Of a stretch of 64,000 nucleotides of DNA, positions 30,193 through 38,955 are shown piece after piece (position 1 is the stretch's first letter; the number at the start of each line of letters is the position of its first letter). Where the stretch lies: the NCBI RefSeq assembly GCF_900961225.1, contig NZ_CAAHFN010000065.1:186001-250000 (forward strand), given 5' to 3'. A program made the translations under genes and the position numbers. Under the pieces are notes generated by a model, which saw nothing but the letters and a program-made list of their open reading frames with translations, made no database searches and was not told the DNA's origin. Source of the DNA: Modicisalibacter radicis. GTDB taxonomy: Bacteria > Pseudomonadota > Gammaproteobacteria > Pseudomonadales > Halomonadaceae.

Positions 30193-31386
30193 TCAGCCGG
30201 GAGCGGTGAGATGCCGCTCCCGACGCCACAGCCAGGCGGCGGTGGCTGACGTCAGCCCCAGCACCAGCCAGGAAGCCAGCACCACCCCGGGCCAGCCGGC
30301 GCCCTTCCAGAACGGCTCGAGATACAGTCCGCCGAGACTCGCCCCCAGATAATAGAACACCAGATACAGGGCCGAGGCCGTCCCGCGGGCGGTCCGCGCC
30401 TGGCGCCCGACCCAGCTCGACGTCATCGAATGGCAGAAGAAGAAACCGAAGGCGTTGACGGTCAAGCCCAGCAGGATCAGCGGCAATGCCGGGCTCAGGG
30501 TCACCAGGCTGCCCAGCATGAAGATCGCGATGCCCAGCAGCATGCAGGCCGGCTGCGCCAGGCGCTGGGCGACCCGTCCCGACAGGGCCGAGCCCAGCGT
30601 TCCGCCCAGATAAGTGACGAAGATCATGCCCAGCCACTGCGTCGTCAGCGAATAGGGGGCGTCACTCAAACGGAAGGTGATGTAGCTGTACTGGTTTATG
30701 AAGATGAAGAAGTTCAGTCCGCCGATCAGGTAGGCGCCGAGCAGCAGCGGGTTGCGCAGGTGGGACGCCATGCCACCCAGGGCCACGTCGAGACGCGGTG
30801 ATATCGGTTTGAAATTGCGCGCCGGCGGCAACAGGCGCCAGAAGATCATCAGGCACACCAGGCTGACGAGGCCCACGGTCACGAAGCTCGCCTGCCAGCC
30901 ACCGTATTCGCCGGCAAAGCCGCCCAGCACGCGACCGCCGATCCCGCCCAGGGAATTGGCACTGATATACAGCCCCACCGCCAGCATCATGGCCCGCCTG
31001 TCGAACTCGTCGCCCATCCAGGCGATCGCCACCGCCGGCAATCCGCCGAGCACCAGCCCCTGAACGGCACGCAACATCAGCAGGCTGGCGAAGTCGGGAG
31101 CCAATGGCAGCAGCAACGAGCACAGCGCCGCCAGCAGCAGCGTGATACGCATGATCGCACCGCGTCCGATGGCATCCGACAGCGGTCCATAGATCAACAG
31201 CGAGATCGCCAGGGTCAGCGTCGCCACGCCCATCACCATGGCGCTGGCCAGGGTCGAGACATCGAATGCCTGGCGCAGATCGGGCAGCAGCGGCTGTGCG
31301 GCGTACAGATTGACGAACACGGTGAACGAACCCAGGCACAGCGCCAGGGTCGCCCGCCACCATTCGCGGGTATGCGCTTCGATCAT
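30193..31386 (-). CDS. MFS transporter, YnfM-like
   Basis: 397-residue major facilitator with 12 predicted membrane helices. The ATG at 31386 was chosen for the GGAGGAGG seven bases upstream. Motif A appears as YGPLSDAIGRG after helix 2, and AQPLLPDLRQAFDVS in the first loop is typical of the YnfM group of putative arabinose or drug effluxers. It diverges from a LysR gene, with an 86-base control region between them carrying a likely LysR site, so the regulator probably controls this transporter. The substrate is unknown. Confidence 0.88.
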   Translation of the reverse strand: MIEAHTREWWRATLALCLGSFTVFVNLYAAQPLLPDLRQAFDVSTLASAMVMGVATLTLAISLLIYGPLSDAIGRGAIMRITLLLAALCSLLLPLAPDFASLLMLRAVQGLVLGGLPAVAIAWMGDEFDRRAMMLAVGLYISANSLGGIGGRVLGGFAGEYGGWQASFVTVGLVSLVCLMIFWRLLPPARNFKPISPRLDVALGGMASHLRNPLLLGAYLIGGLNFFIFINQYSYITFRLSDAPYSLTTQWLGMIFVTYLGGTLGSALSGRVAQRLAQPACMLLGIAIFMLGSLVTLSPALPLILLGLTVNAFGFFFCHSMTSSWVGRQARTARGTASALYLVFYYLGASLGGLYLEPFWKGAGWPGVVLASWLVLGLTSATAAWLWRRERHLTAPG

Positions 31387-31437
31387 GATGCCTCCTCCGG
31401 ATGCCGTCATGATCGCGCATGGTTTACCATCACCCAA

Positions 31438-31457
31438 ATAGTGCTTTGAGATACTAT
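31438..31457. promoter_or_regulatory. Candidate LysR-type operator
   Basis: ATAGT-N10-ACTAT, a dyad with the T-N11-A pattern of LysR recognition sites, lies between the divergent MFS and LysR genes, 15 bases before the LysR start. Confidence 0.5.
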
Positions 31458-31472
31458 CAATCGGATTAACTG

Positions 31473-32360
31473 ATGACTCTGCCGTTCGACCTGCGCGCCC
31501 TGCGCTACTTCCTCGCTGTCGCCGACCATGCGGGATTCACCCGTGCCGCCCGGGAGCTCCATGTCGCCCAGTCGGCGGTCAGCCAGACTATCGCCGGCCT
31601 CGAGGCGCGGCTCGAACTGACCCTCTTTCACCGCCATGAACGACGCATCAGCCTGACGCCGGAAGGCGAGCTGCTGCGCGTTCAGGCGCGTGAATTGCTC
31701 GAGCGTGCCGAGGGCGTGAGCCTGGCGATGCGCGAGCTCCACGGCCTGGTCAAGGGCGAGGTCCGCATCGGCATTCCCTCGATGCTCGGATCCTACTATT
31801 TTCCGCCGCTGCTGATGGGCTTCAAGGCACGCCACCCGGGCATCCGGCTGACGGTGATCGAGGCCGGCACCCGCCGTCTGCAGGACATGATCGCCGCCGG
31901 CGAGCTGGATCTCGGCGTGATCACTTCCGATGCCAGCAACCGGCAGCTCGAGCGTCGTCCCCTGCTGCGCGAAGAGATGGTGGTCTGCGTCCCCCTCGAA
32001 CATCGCTTTGCCGGGCGCACGGCGGTCAGTGCCGAGGAAGTCTTCGAGGAACCGCTGGTCCTGTTCCAGGATGGCTATTTTCATCGCGAGTTCGTCGACC
32101 GGTTGGCCGAGGAGCTACGCCTCGAGCCCAGGATCGCCTTCCAGTCGAACCTGATCCCCCTGACCAAGGCGATCGTCAGGCAGGGGTTCGGCATCACCAC
32201 CTTTCTGCGTCGAGTCATCAGCGAGGACGATCTCGTTGCGGTGTCGCTTTCGCCCGCCACATACCTCGACCTGTCACTGGCCTGGGGAAAAGGCGCCTAT
32301 CTGTCGCGGGCCGAAAGTGCCTTCGTCGACTTTGCCATGGCCCACCGCGAGCATCTCTAA
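31473..32360 (+). CDS. LysR-family regulator of the adjacent MFS gene
   Basis: 295-residue regulator. The N-terminal winged HTH is LRALRYFLAVADHAGFTRAA...LHVAQSAVSQTIAGLEARL, and the effector domain begins near residue 92 (VRIGIPSMLGSYYFPPLL). It resembles the CynR/CbbR/YnfL group, and in E. coli ynfL lies divergent from ynfM, the same arrangement as here. That supports a pair in which the regulator controls the exporter. The inducer is unknown. Confidence 0.9.
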   Translation: MTLPFDLRALRYFLAVADHAGFTRAARELHVAQSAVSQTIAGLEARLELTLFHRHERRISLTPEGELLRVQARELLERAEGVSLAMRELHGLVKGEVRIGIPSMLGSYYFPPLLMGFKARHPGIRLTVIEAGTRRLQDMIAAGELDLGVITSDASNRQLERRPLLREEMVVCVPLEHRFAGRTAVSAEEVFEEPLVLFQDGYFHREFVDRLAEELRLEPRIAFQSNLIPLTKAIVRQGFGITTFLRRVISEDDLVAVSLSPATYLDLSLAWGKGAYLSRAESAFVDFAMAHREHL

Positions 32361-32375
32361 AGACCCGGACAGACG

Positions 32376-32984
32376 TCAGCCCGAACGGCTCTGACGGTAC
32401 TGGCGGGCGCGCTGGGCCAGTTCGGTGAGGGTCATGGGGCGCCGGGCCTGCCAGTAATAGCGCTGCCAATAGACGTTGTCGAGGCGCGAGATGATCACCC
32501 CCTGCGAGGAGGAGGCATGCAGGAAACGGCCGCTACCGACGTAGATGCCGACATGGTTGTAGGGTCCGGGCGGGCGAAAGAACACCAGGTCCCCGGCCTT
32601 CAGCGAATCACGATCGATACGCTGCCCCTCGAGCACCTGGTCGTCGGTGGTACGCGGCAAGGCCAGCGCGAAGGCCTCATTGAAGACGCGCTGGACCAGC
32701 GCCGAACAATCGATGCCCTGGAAGCCCTCGCCGCCGAGTACATAGGGCGTGCCCACCCACCGGCGATGCTCGTCGAGCAATGCCGTGCGAATCAGCTCGG
32801 GCGAGGCTTCACGCAGACGCTGCAACTGCTCTGCCATCTGATTGGAGGGCGCAATCTGCCAGGCAGTGCGCAGCGCCGATTGCCCGGCGGTTGCGCCCGA
32901 TGTCGACGGCCTGGACGCAGGCCCGCCCGCACAGCCGGCCAGCAGGACGGTTATCATCAAACACGACAGGTAGGCACGACGCAT
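32376..32984 (-). CDS. NlpC/P60 family lipoprotein (cell-wall endopeptidase)
   Basis: 202-residue lipoprotein. The start at 32984 follows GAGG and gives MRRAYLSCLMITVLLAGC, with lipobox LAGC and lipid-bearing C18. The NlpC/P60 cysteine peptidase domain occupies residues 65-185, with catalytic C93 in GIDCSALVQRVF, H144 in NHVGIYVG and the third polar residue H156 in FLHASSS. Such enzymes cut peptidoglycan cross-links (as Spr/MepS does between mDAP and D-Ala). It stands alone and is convergent with the LysR gene. Confidence 0.92.
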   Translation of the reverse strand: MRRAYLSCLMITVLLAGCAGGPASRPSTSGATAGQSALRTAWQIAPSNQMAEQLQRLREASPELIRTALLDEHRRWVGTPYVLGGEGFQGIDCSALVQRVFNEAFALALPRTTDDQVLEGQRIDRDSLKAGDLVFFRPPGPYNHVGIYVGSGRFLHASSSQGVIISRLDNVYWQRYYWQARRPMTLTELAQRARQYRQSRSG

Positions 32985-33368
32985 CCAGCGACCTCGTTCG
33001 CAGTGGCATCGGATCGTCCCGATGCCATGCGCATCGGCGGGTGCGTCGCTGTGGAAGTGAGGCCCGGGCACCACTTCCACAACGACCTGACATCGATCCT
33101 GATCTTCTCTTGTCGGGCGCTCTCGGCGGAAATACCAGGCGCCCGAGCGGCTCCGGCGATGTTACGTAAGATGACCGACCTTGTCATCCACGCCCCGCGG
33201 CGTGGCGTCAACGTTCTCGGCCGACACTTGCAGAGTAGCCATCCGACCGCGTCGGACGACAGGCCAAGGCGGCAAAATCACGACAAGCGCTCAGCAGCCG
33301 GTAAGCCTTGCGATGATCGCTGCCTTACCCGCCTCGTACAAGGCGTATGACCCTTGCAGCCCCATCGG
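32985..33368. other. Gene-free region between two minus-strand genes
   Basis: 384 bases upstream of the NlpC/P60 gene and downstream of the DUF1266-like gene. Short open frames exist on both strands without ribosome binding sites. No tRNA, repeat or clear terminator was found. Confidence 0.4.
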
Positions 33369-35825
33369 CTAGTGCAAGGCATGCGCATCGCCGGGCAGCG
33401 TATCGACATGCAACGGCGCCCAATGGCGAGGCCGCGCGCCGGGGAAGTCCAGGCTGGCCCAGCTCCCAGCCAGCGGTGGCGCGCCGCTCAGCCAGGCCGT
33501 CAACGCCTGGCCGAAGCCGTCGAGCAGCGTGGCACGCTCCTCGGTTTCGCCCATGAAGAAGGAGAAACCGGCATAGAGCCCCTGGGCGTAGCCGCGCCAA
33601 TTGCCGTAGTGCTGCTGTGCCAGGTTCAGGGCGCTGTCGAGCCGGGCGCTGAAGGCACCGGCATCCAGCCAGCCGAGGCAGCGCCCCGCCACCGCCAGGT
33701 CCACTGCCTGGGCAATGTCCCAGGCAGCCAGGTCGGTGTCGTTGCAGCCGGCGTCGTTATCGCGCACTCGCTGCAGCCGCACGAGATGGTTGCGTGCCTC
33801 CTCGTCGCAGTCGCCGGACTCGAGGATGGCGATCTCCTCGTCGAGGCGCGGCCTGTTGAGGGTATAGGGCGCGTAGTTGATCTGGTATTCCTGGCGATCG
33901 CCCGCCTCGAGCAGGAAATCCAGAAAGTCGTCGAGCTCGCCGGCGCCATGCAGCGCGTATTGCTCCTCGAGCCACTGGGCGGTGGCCTCGCGCTCGGCGC
34001 GACCCTCGGGCTGCGGTTCGGCCCACACGCCCGGATTGAGCGGACCGGCCAGTGCCAGCGCGGTGAAGCGCGACAGCGTCGGCCGCGGACCGGGCTCGTG
34101 CCAGGCAATCTGCCGCCAGTCGAGCCAGTGGAAGAGGCTGCCGGGGTCGTCGCGATGCCAGCGTATCTCATGCACCAGATCGTCGTCGGGCAGTTCCGGC
34201 AGCGCCGCCTCCCAGACCGCCCAGGCATCCAGCAGCCGCCGCGAATCGGGATAGAAGCGACACAGCACGCCCCGCAGCGACTCGGTAAGCGTCTGCAACC
34301 CCGCTACGTCGAAATCGCCACTGTCACCGGCCATCAGCAGGTAGAAGGCGTACTTTTCAGCCATGTGAATGGTCGCTGCGTGACGCACGCACTGCTTGAG
34401 CGCATCGCGCATCGCCACGGCATCCTCGGGAGCACGCCCGAAAGGCGTGGCGATTCCCGGCAGCGCGCCATGGGCGGCATCGGCGGCGAGCTGGTTGAGG
34501 TGATGCGCCTGGGCGGGCAGCCAGAACCGCGCCAGGCCGGCCACGCCCTCGTCGGGCAGCAAGCCGAGCGTCTCCTGCAAATAGCGCCGCACGTCCTTGC
34601 GACGCGGCTCGCCGAGCCCGGACGGCACGCCCTGACGATAGAGCAGGTCCGGTTCGCGCACCGAGGCCAGCGCCAGCAACCAGTGACGCGCATCGCGCCG
34701 CCAGCCACGCATGAAATCCCCGGCGGACCGACGCTGGGCGTCGTCGAGCAGCGCCTGAAGCGGCACCTGCCATGGGCTCAGCGGCGAATGCAGCAATACA
34801 TGCCAATCGGAGCCATGGCTGGCCAGCATGTCACGGCTTTCGAACAGGCTGTTGCCACGCTGATAGGCCAACGTCACGGCCGTCCAGTCGCTGTAACGGC
34901 GCATCAGCAGATCGCCGGCATGCGTCGCGAACGACTCCGCCTCGTCGAGCTCGAGCCAGCCCAGGGCGGCACCGGCATGGGCCAGGTCGACCAGTCGCAG
35001 CCAATCCCAGGCCGCCCACTCCAGCGGTTCGCCACGCTCGAGAAAGCCCATCAGCACGCGCCCATAGCGGCGCTGTTCACCGAGCCCCGCCAGCCAGGCC
35101 TGTCGCGCCGGGGCGTCCATCTCCACCAGCCGTGCGGCATCGATATCCCAGGCATAGCGCTGCCCCTGTGCGGCCAGCCACAGCAGGACACGAATCAACT
35201 CGTCGCGATCGCGGATCTGCCAGCCGCTGTCGAGCCAGTCCTCGACGTCCGGCCAGTCGGGCACCCGGCGCGGCGGCGACTCCAGCAGCGGCGCGAAAGC
35301 CGCGCGCAGACGCCAGGCGGGATGCGCCTGTGCCCAGTGCGTGCCACGCGGGCGATGCTCCAGCGTAGCAGCCAGCAGCTCCCAGGTGATCCCCTCGCCA
35401 TCGTGCTCGAGTTGCGACAGCGCCTCGCCGCTCTGGGCGAACGCCTCATCGCCATGAACCCAGCCGCTGGCGAGGCGGGCACGCCGCAGCGCCGAGAGCC
35501 ACTCGTCGAGGCTGGCGTGATCGCGCAGGATCGCCCCGGCCAGTTCGACCAGCCAGGCCTCCGCACGGCTCGCCGTCAGCCAGCCGGCGGCCTGGCCCAA
35601 TGCGATGAGCTCGAGGGCGGTCAGTCGTACCTGCGGGTCGGCCCGTTCGGTCCCGCCCGGGAACGCCTCGAGCAAGCGCCAGCCCAGCTCGCCTCGCTCG
35701 GCCACGCCCAATTGCACCAGTCGTTCGGCGGCCAGCGTCGGCTCGAGCGACGCCGGTTCGGGATCGAACGCCCAGCCGCACAGCACCAACTGCTGAGCCC
35801 ACCAGGCATGGAGTGGATCGGCCAA
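33369..35825 (-). CDS. Large protein with three DUF1266-like repeats
   Basis: 818 residues, apparently starting at TTG 35825, with GAGGTG four bases before it. No signal peptide or membrane helix is seen, so it is probably cytoplasmic. Three stretches share the pattern D-x5-DLAxAGxxLGWL followed by an A-x-L-x4-Y-x2-W-x7-G block: residues about 66-125, 272-330 (WDWLRLVDLAHAGAALGWLE) and 699-759 (WDIAQAVDLAVAGRCLGWLD). This matches my memory of DUF1266 (E. coli YbeU/YbeR), which normally occurs once. The rest is rich in Trp, Leu and Asp. The function is unknown. It diverges from gabD. Confidence 0.75.
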   Translation of the reverse strand: MADPLHAWWAQQLVLCGWAFDPEPASLEPTLAAERLVQLGVAERGELGWRLLEAFPGGTERADPQVRLTALELIALGQAAGWLTASRAEAWLVELAGAILRDHASLDEWLSALRRARLASGWVHGDEAFAQSGEALSQLEHDGEGITWELLAATLEHRPRGTHWAQAHPAWRLRAAFAPLLESPPRRVPDWPDVEDWLDSGWQIRDRDELIRVLLWLAAQGQRYAWDIDAARLVEMDAPARQAWLAGLGEQRRYGRVLMGFLERGEPLEWAAWDWLRLVDLAHAGAALGWLELDEAESFATHAGDLLMRRYSDWTAVTLAYQRGNSLFESRDMLASHGSDWHVLLHSPLSPWQVPLQALLDDAQRRSAGDFMRGWRRDARHWLLALASVREPDLLYRQGVPSGLGEPRRKDVRRYLQETLGLLPDEGVAGLARFWLPAQAHHLNQLAADAAHGALPGIATPFGRAPEDAVAMRDALKQCVRHAATIHMAEKYAFYLLMAGDSGDFDVAGLQTLTESLRGVLCRFYPDSRRLLDAWAVWEAALPELPDDDLVHEIRWHRDDPGSLFHWLDWRQIAWHEPGPRPTLSRFTALALAGPLNPGVWAEPQPEGRAEREATAQWLEEQYALHGAGELDDFLDFLLEAGDRQEYQINYAPYTLNRPRLDEEIAILESGDCDEEARNHLVRLQRVRDNDAGCNDTDLAAWDIAQAVDLAVAGRCLGWLDAGAFSARLDSALNLAQQHYGNWRGYAQGLYAGFSFFMGETEERATLLDGFGQALTAWLSGAPPLAGSWASLDFPGARPRHWAPLHVDTLPGDAHALH

Positions 35826-35937
35826 GGGACACCTCTATCGCTAACGGACGGGGAAACCGGGCGAAATAGTGTACCGGAAAAGCGTCGTCTACGCCGATGC
35901 CCGGAGCAACTCTCCGGCTCGGCTGAAAATGCTTGGC

Positions 35938-35971
35938 GAAGTGTTTTAAATATCGCACACTTCGTAAAACA
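35938..35971. promoter_or_regulatory. Interlaced inverted repeats upstream of gabD
   Basis: CGAAGTG/CACTTCG (35938-35944, 35959-35965) and GTTTTA/TAAAAC (35944-35949, 35966-35971) form two overlapping dyads in an AT-rich stretch 39-72 bases before the gabD start. This is a likely operator with promoter; the regulator is unknown. Confidence 0.45.
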
Positions 35972-36009
35972 TGGTCATCAAGCATTCACTGCCCACCCTG
36001 GAGCCCGTC

Positions 36010-37458
36010 ATGACATCGCCCCTACCCGACTTCCTGACCCCCAAGGCCTACATCGCCGGACAGTGGCGCGATGCCGAGAGCCTTTTCGCCGTCTACAACC
36101 CCGCCAACGGCGAGATTCTCGCCGAAGTACCCGACCTGGACGCCGATGCGGCACGCGAGGCAATCGCCGCCGCCGAGTCGGCCTGGCCGGCGTGGCGGCG
36201 GTTGCCGGCCAAGCAACGCGCCGCCCTCATGCGCAAGTGGTTCGAGCTGATCATGGACCATCAGGACGCGCTGGCCCGGCTGATGACCCTCGAACAGGGC
36301 AAGCCACTCGCCGAATCCCGCGGCGAGGTCGCCTATGGCGCCGCCTACATCGAATACTATGCCGAAGAAGCCAAGCGCATCGCCGGCGAGACCCTGCCCA
36401 GCCATGGCGCCGACAAGCGCATCCTGGTGTTTCGCGAGCCGGTGGGCGTGGTCGCGGCGATCACCCCCTGGAACTTCCCGCTGGCGATGATTACCCGCAA
36501 GTGCGCACCGGCGCTGGCCGCCGGTTGCCCGGTGGTCGTCAAGCCCGCCGAAGCGACACCGCTGACCGCCCTGGCGTTGGCCGGCCTGGCCGAGCGCGCC
36601 GGGCTGCCGGCCGGTGTGTTCAACGTGGTGACCGCCGCACGCCCCGCGGCCATCGGCGAGGTGTTGACCACCGACCCGCGCGTGCGCAAGGTCTCGTTCA
36701 CCGGTTCGACGCCGGTCGGCAAACGATTGCTGGCGCAGTGCGCGGACAGCGTCAAGAAGGTATCCATGGAACTCGGCGGCAATGCGCCGTTCATCGTTTT
36801 CGACGACGCCGACCTGGACGCCGCGGTGGAAGGCGCCATCGTTTCCAAGTTCCGCAACTCCGGGCAGACCTGCGTATGCACGAATCGCTTGCTGGTACAG
36901 GCCAATGTGTACGACGCTTTCCTAGACAAGCTGGCCAAGCGTGTCGGCCAGTTGAAGGTAGGCAACGGCCTGGAGGAGGATGTGGCTCAGGGACCGCTGA
37001 TCAATGCGGCGGCGGTGGACAAGGTCGCATCGCACATCCGCGATGCGCTGGGCAAGGGCGCGCGACTGATCTGCGGCGGCGCGCCGCATGACCTGGGCGG
37101 CACCTTCTTCCAGCCCACCGTGATCGCCGACGTCACGGCCGAGATGCGGGTCGCGGGCGAGGAAACCTTCGGCCCGCTGGCGCCGGTCTTCCGCTTCGAA
37201 CAGGATGAGGAAGCCATCGCCATGGCCAACGCCACCGAGTTCGGTCTTGCCGCCTATTTCTATGCGCGTGACTACCGACGCATCTGGCACGTCATGGAAC
37301 AGTTGGAATACGGCATGGTTGCCGTCAACGAGGGCCTGCTCTCGACCGAACTGGCGCCATTCGGCGGCGTCAAGGAATCGGGTCTCGGGCGTGAGGGATC
37401 GCGTCACGGACTCGAAGATTTTACCGAACTGAAGTATGTCTGCGTCGGCGGACTTTGA
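36010..37458 (+). CDS. gabD: NADP-type succinate-semialdehyde dehydrogenase
   Basis: 482 residues, identical in length to E. coli GabD. The ATG at 36010 follows GGAG; an ATG at 35971 is in frame but unlikely. It oxidises succinate semialdehyde to succinate after transamination of GABA. The related DavD acts on glutarate semialdehyde and cannot be excluded. Catalytic E254 lies in MELGGNAPF and C288 in NSGQTCVCTNR, and ITPWNFPLAMITRK is the cofactor segment. gabT follows 31 bases later. Confidence 0.94.
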   Translation: MTSPLPDFLTPKAYIAGQWRDAESLFAVYNPANGEILAEVPDLDADAAREAIAAAESAWPAWRRLPAKQRAALMRKWFELIMDHQDALARLMTLEQGKPLAESRGEVAYGAAYIEYYAEEAKRIAGETLPSHGADKRILVFREPVGVVAAITPWNFPLAMITRKCAPALAAGCPVVVKPAEATPLTALALAGLAERAGLPAGVFNVVTAARPAAIGEVLTTDPRVRKVSFTGSTPVGKRLLAQCADSVKKVSMELGGNAPFIVFDDADLDAAVEGAIVSKFRNSGQTCVCTNRLLVQANVYDAFLDKLAKRVGQLKVGNGLEEDVAQGPLINAAAVDKVASHIRDALGKGARLICGGAPHDLGGTFFQPTVIADVTAEMRVAGEETFGPLAPVFRFEQDEEAIAMANATEFGLAAYFYARDYRRIWHVMEQLEYGMVAVNEGLLSTELAPFGGVKESGLGREGSRHGLEDFTELKYVCVGGL

Positions 37459-37489
37459 ACGCCAAACGCCTTGCACAAGGAGGCCATGC

Positions 37490-38788
37490 ATGAATAACGC
37501 TCAGCTCAACGAACTCAAGCAACGCTATGTCGCCAACGGTGCCGCCAGCCCGGCCGAGCACTTCGCCGATCGCGCCGAGAATGCCGAGGTCTGGGACGCC
37601 GACGGCAAGCGCTTCATCGATTTCGCCGGAGGCATCGGCGTGCTCAACATCGGCCATCGTCACCCCAGGGTGGTCGAGGCGGTCAAGGCCCAGCTCGACA
37701 AGGTGATGCACACCTGCCAGACCGTCATGCCCTATGAGGGCTACGTGAAGGTAGCGGAGAAACTCAGCCAGATCACGCCGGTGCGCGGCCACGCCAAGGT
37801 CATGCTGGCCAACTCCGGCGCCGAGGCCCTGGAAAACGCCGTCAAGGTCGCCCGCGCCGCGACCGGTCGCAACAACGTCATCTGCTTCGACGGCGGCTAT
37901 CACGGCCGGACCTTCATGACCATGGCCATGAACGGCAAGGTCGCCCCCTATCAGAGCGATTTCGGCAGCATGCCGGGCAACGTCTTTCGTGCCCCCTACC
38001 CGGTGCCGTATCACGGCGTCAGCGAGGACGAGGCGCTGCGCGGCCTGAAAATGGCACTCAAGACCGACGCCAACCCCAGGGACACCGCGGCGGTGGTCAT
38101 CGAGCCGGTCCTCGGCGAAGGCGGTTTCTACGCCGCGCCGGCGAGCTTTTTGAAGAAGGTCCGCGAGATCTGCGACGAGCACGGCATGCTGATGATCGCC
38201 GACGAAGTGCAATCGGGCTTCGGGCGCACCGGCAAGATGTTCGCCATCGAGCACAGCGGCGTCGAGCCGGATATCATCACCATGGCCAAGAGCATGGCGG
38301 ACGGCATGCCGATTTCCGCCATCGTCGGCACCGACAGGCACATGGATGCGTCCGGCGGCAACTCGCTGGGCGGCACCTACACCGGCAGCCCGGTTTCCTG
38401 CGCGGCGACCCTGGCGGTTCTGGACGTGTTCGAAGAGGAGAACATCCTTGCCAAGAGCCAGGCGTTGGGCGACAAGCTGGCCAAACGCTTCGCCGCCTGG
38501 CAAGAGAAGTTCGATTGCATCGACAACCCTCGCAACATGGGCGCCATGGCTGCCTTCGAACTGGTTTCCGACAAGGCCAACCATACCCCCGATGCCGAAC
38601 TGGCCGGCGCGCTGTGCAAGAAGGCCCGCAAGAAAGGCCTGATCCTGCTGTCTTGCGGCATGTACGGCAACACCATCCGCTTCTTGATGCCGGTTACCAT
38701 CCAGGACAACGTGCTTGAGGAAGGCCTGGAGATCATCGAATCGGCACTCAGCGAGCTTGTCGGCAACAAGAGCGCTGCAACCGCCTAA
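37490..38788 (+). CDS. gabT: 4-aminobutyrate aminotransferase
   Basis: 432-residue class III PLP transaminase converting GABA and 2-oxoglutarate to succinate semialdehyde and glutamate. The ATG at 37490 follows AAGGAGG. The PLP lysine is K267 in [11 protein letters not shown], with D238 in [17 protein letters not shown] binding the pyridine nitrogen. [16 protein letters not shown] is the phosphate-binding region. Together with gabD it forms a two-gene catabolic operon ended by a very strong terminator. The same enzymes can serve 5-aminovalerate degradation (DavT/DavD). Confidence 0.94.
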   Translation: MNNAQLNELKQRYVANGAASPAEHFADRAENAEVWDADGKRFIDFAGGIGVLNIGHRHPRVVEAVKAQLDKVMHTCQTVMPYEGYVKVAEKLSQITPVRGHAKVMLANSGAEALENAVKVARAATGRNNVICFDGGYHGRTFMTMAMNGKVAPYQSDFGSMPGNVFRAPYPVPYHGVSEDEALRGLKMALKTDANPRDTAAVVIEPVLGEGGFYAAPASFLKKVREICDEHGMLMIADEVQSGFGRTGKMFAIEHSGVEPDIITMAKSMADGMPISAIVGTDRHMDASGGNSLGGTYTGSPVSCAATLAVLDVFEEENILAKSQALGDKLAKRFAAWQEKFDCIDNPRNMGAMAAFELVSDKANHTPDAELAGALCKKARKKGLILLSCGMYGNTIRFLMPVTIQDNVLEEGLEIIESALSELVGNKSAATA

Positions 38789-38810
38789 GCCCGCCCTATC
38801 GCTCCTTGCG

Positions 38811-38847
38811 ATGCCACCGCCCGACAACCTCGGGCGGTGGCATTTTT
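38811..38847 (+). terminator. gabT: Rho-independent terminator after gabT
   Basis: A perfect 14-bp stem (38811-38824 with 38830-38843) around CAACC is followed by TTTT, 23 bases after the gabT stop. Confidence 0.93.
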
Positions 38848-38874
38848 GTTAGTTCCTCGCCCCAGCATCAATAC

Positions 38875-38891
38875 TGTACAACTCCTGTACA
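38875..38891. promoter_or_regulatory. Paired TGTACA hexamers upstream of the PAS receptor gene
   Basis: TGTACA-ACTCC-TGTACA places two identical palindromic hexamers exactly 11 bp apart, one helical turn, 65 bases before the start codon. Probably a regulatory site; the factor is unknown. Confidence 0.4.
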
Positions 38892-38955
38892 GAAAATCAT
38901 TCAAGCTTCCCTGCCCCGGGCCGATAACCCGGTATCCATTGATGAGGAGGCCGCC

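Noticed and set aside
33354..37091. 1,245-codon plus-strand frame spanning the DUF1266-like gene and part of gabD
   Set aside because: It runs antisense through one gene and out of frame through another, and gabD is certain. The DUF1266-like frame on the minus strand has internal repeats, which random frames do not show.
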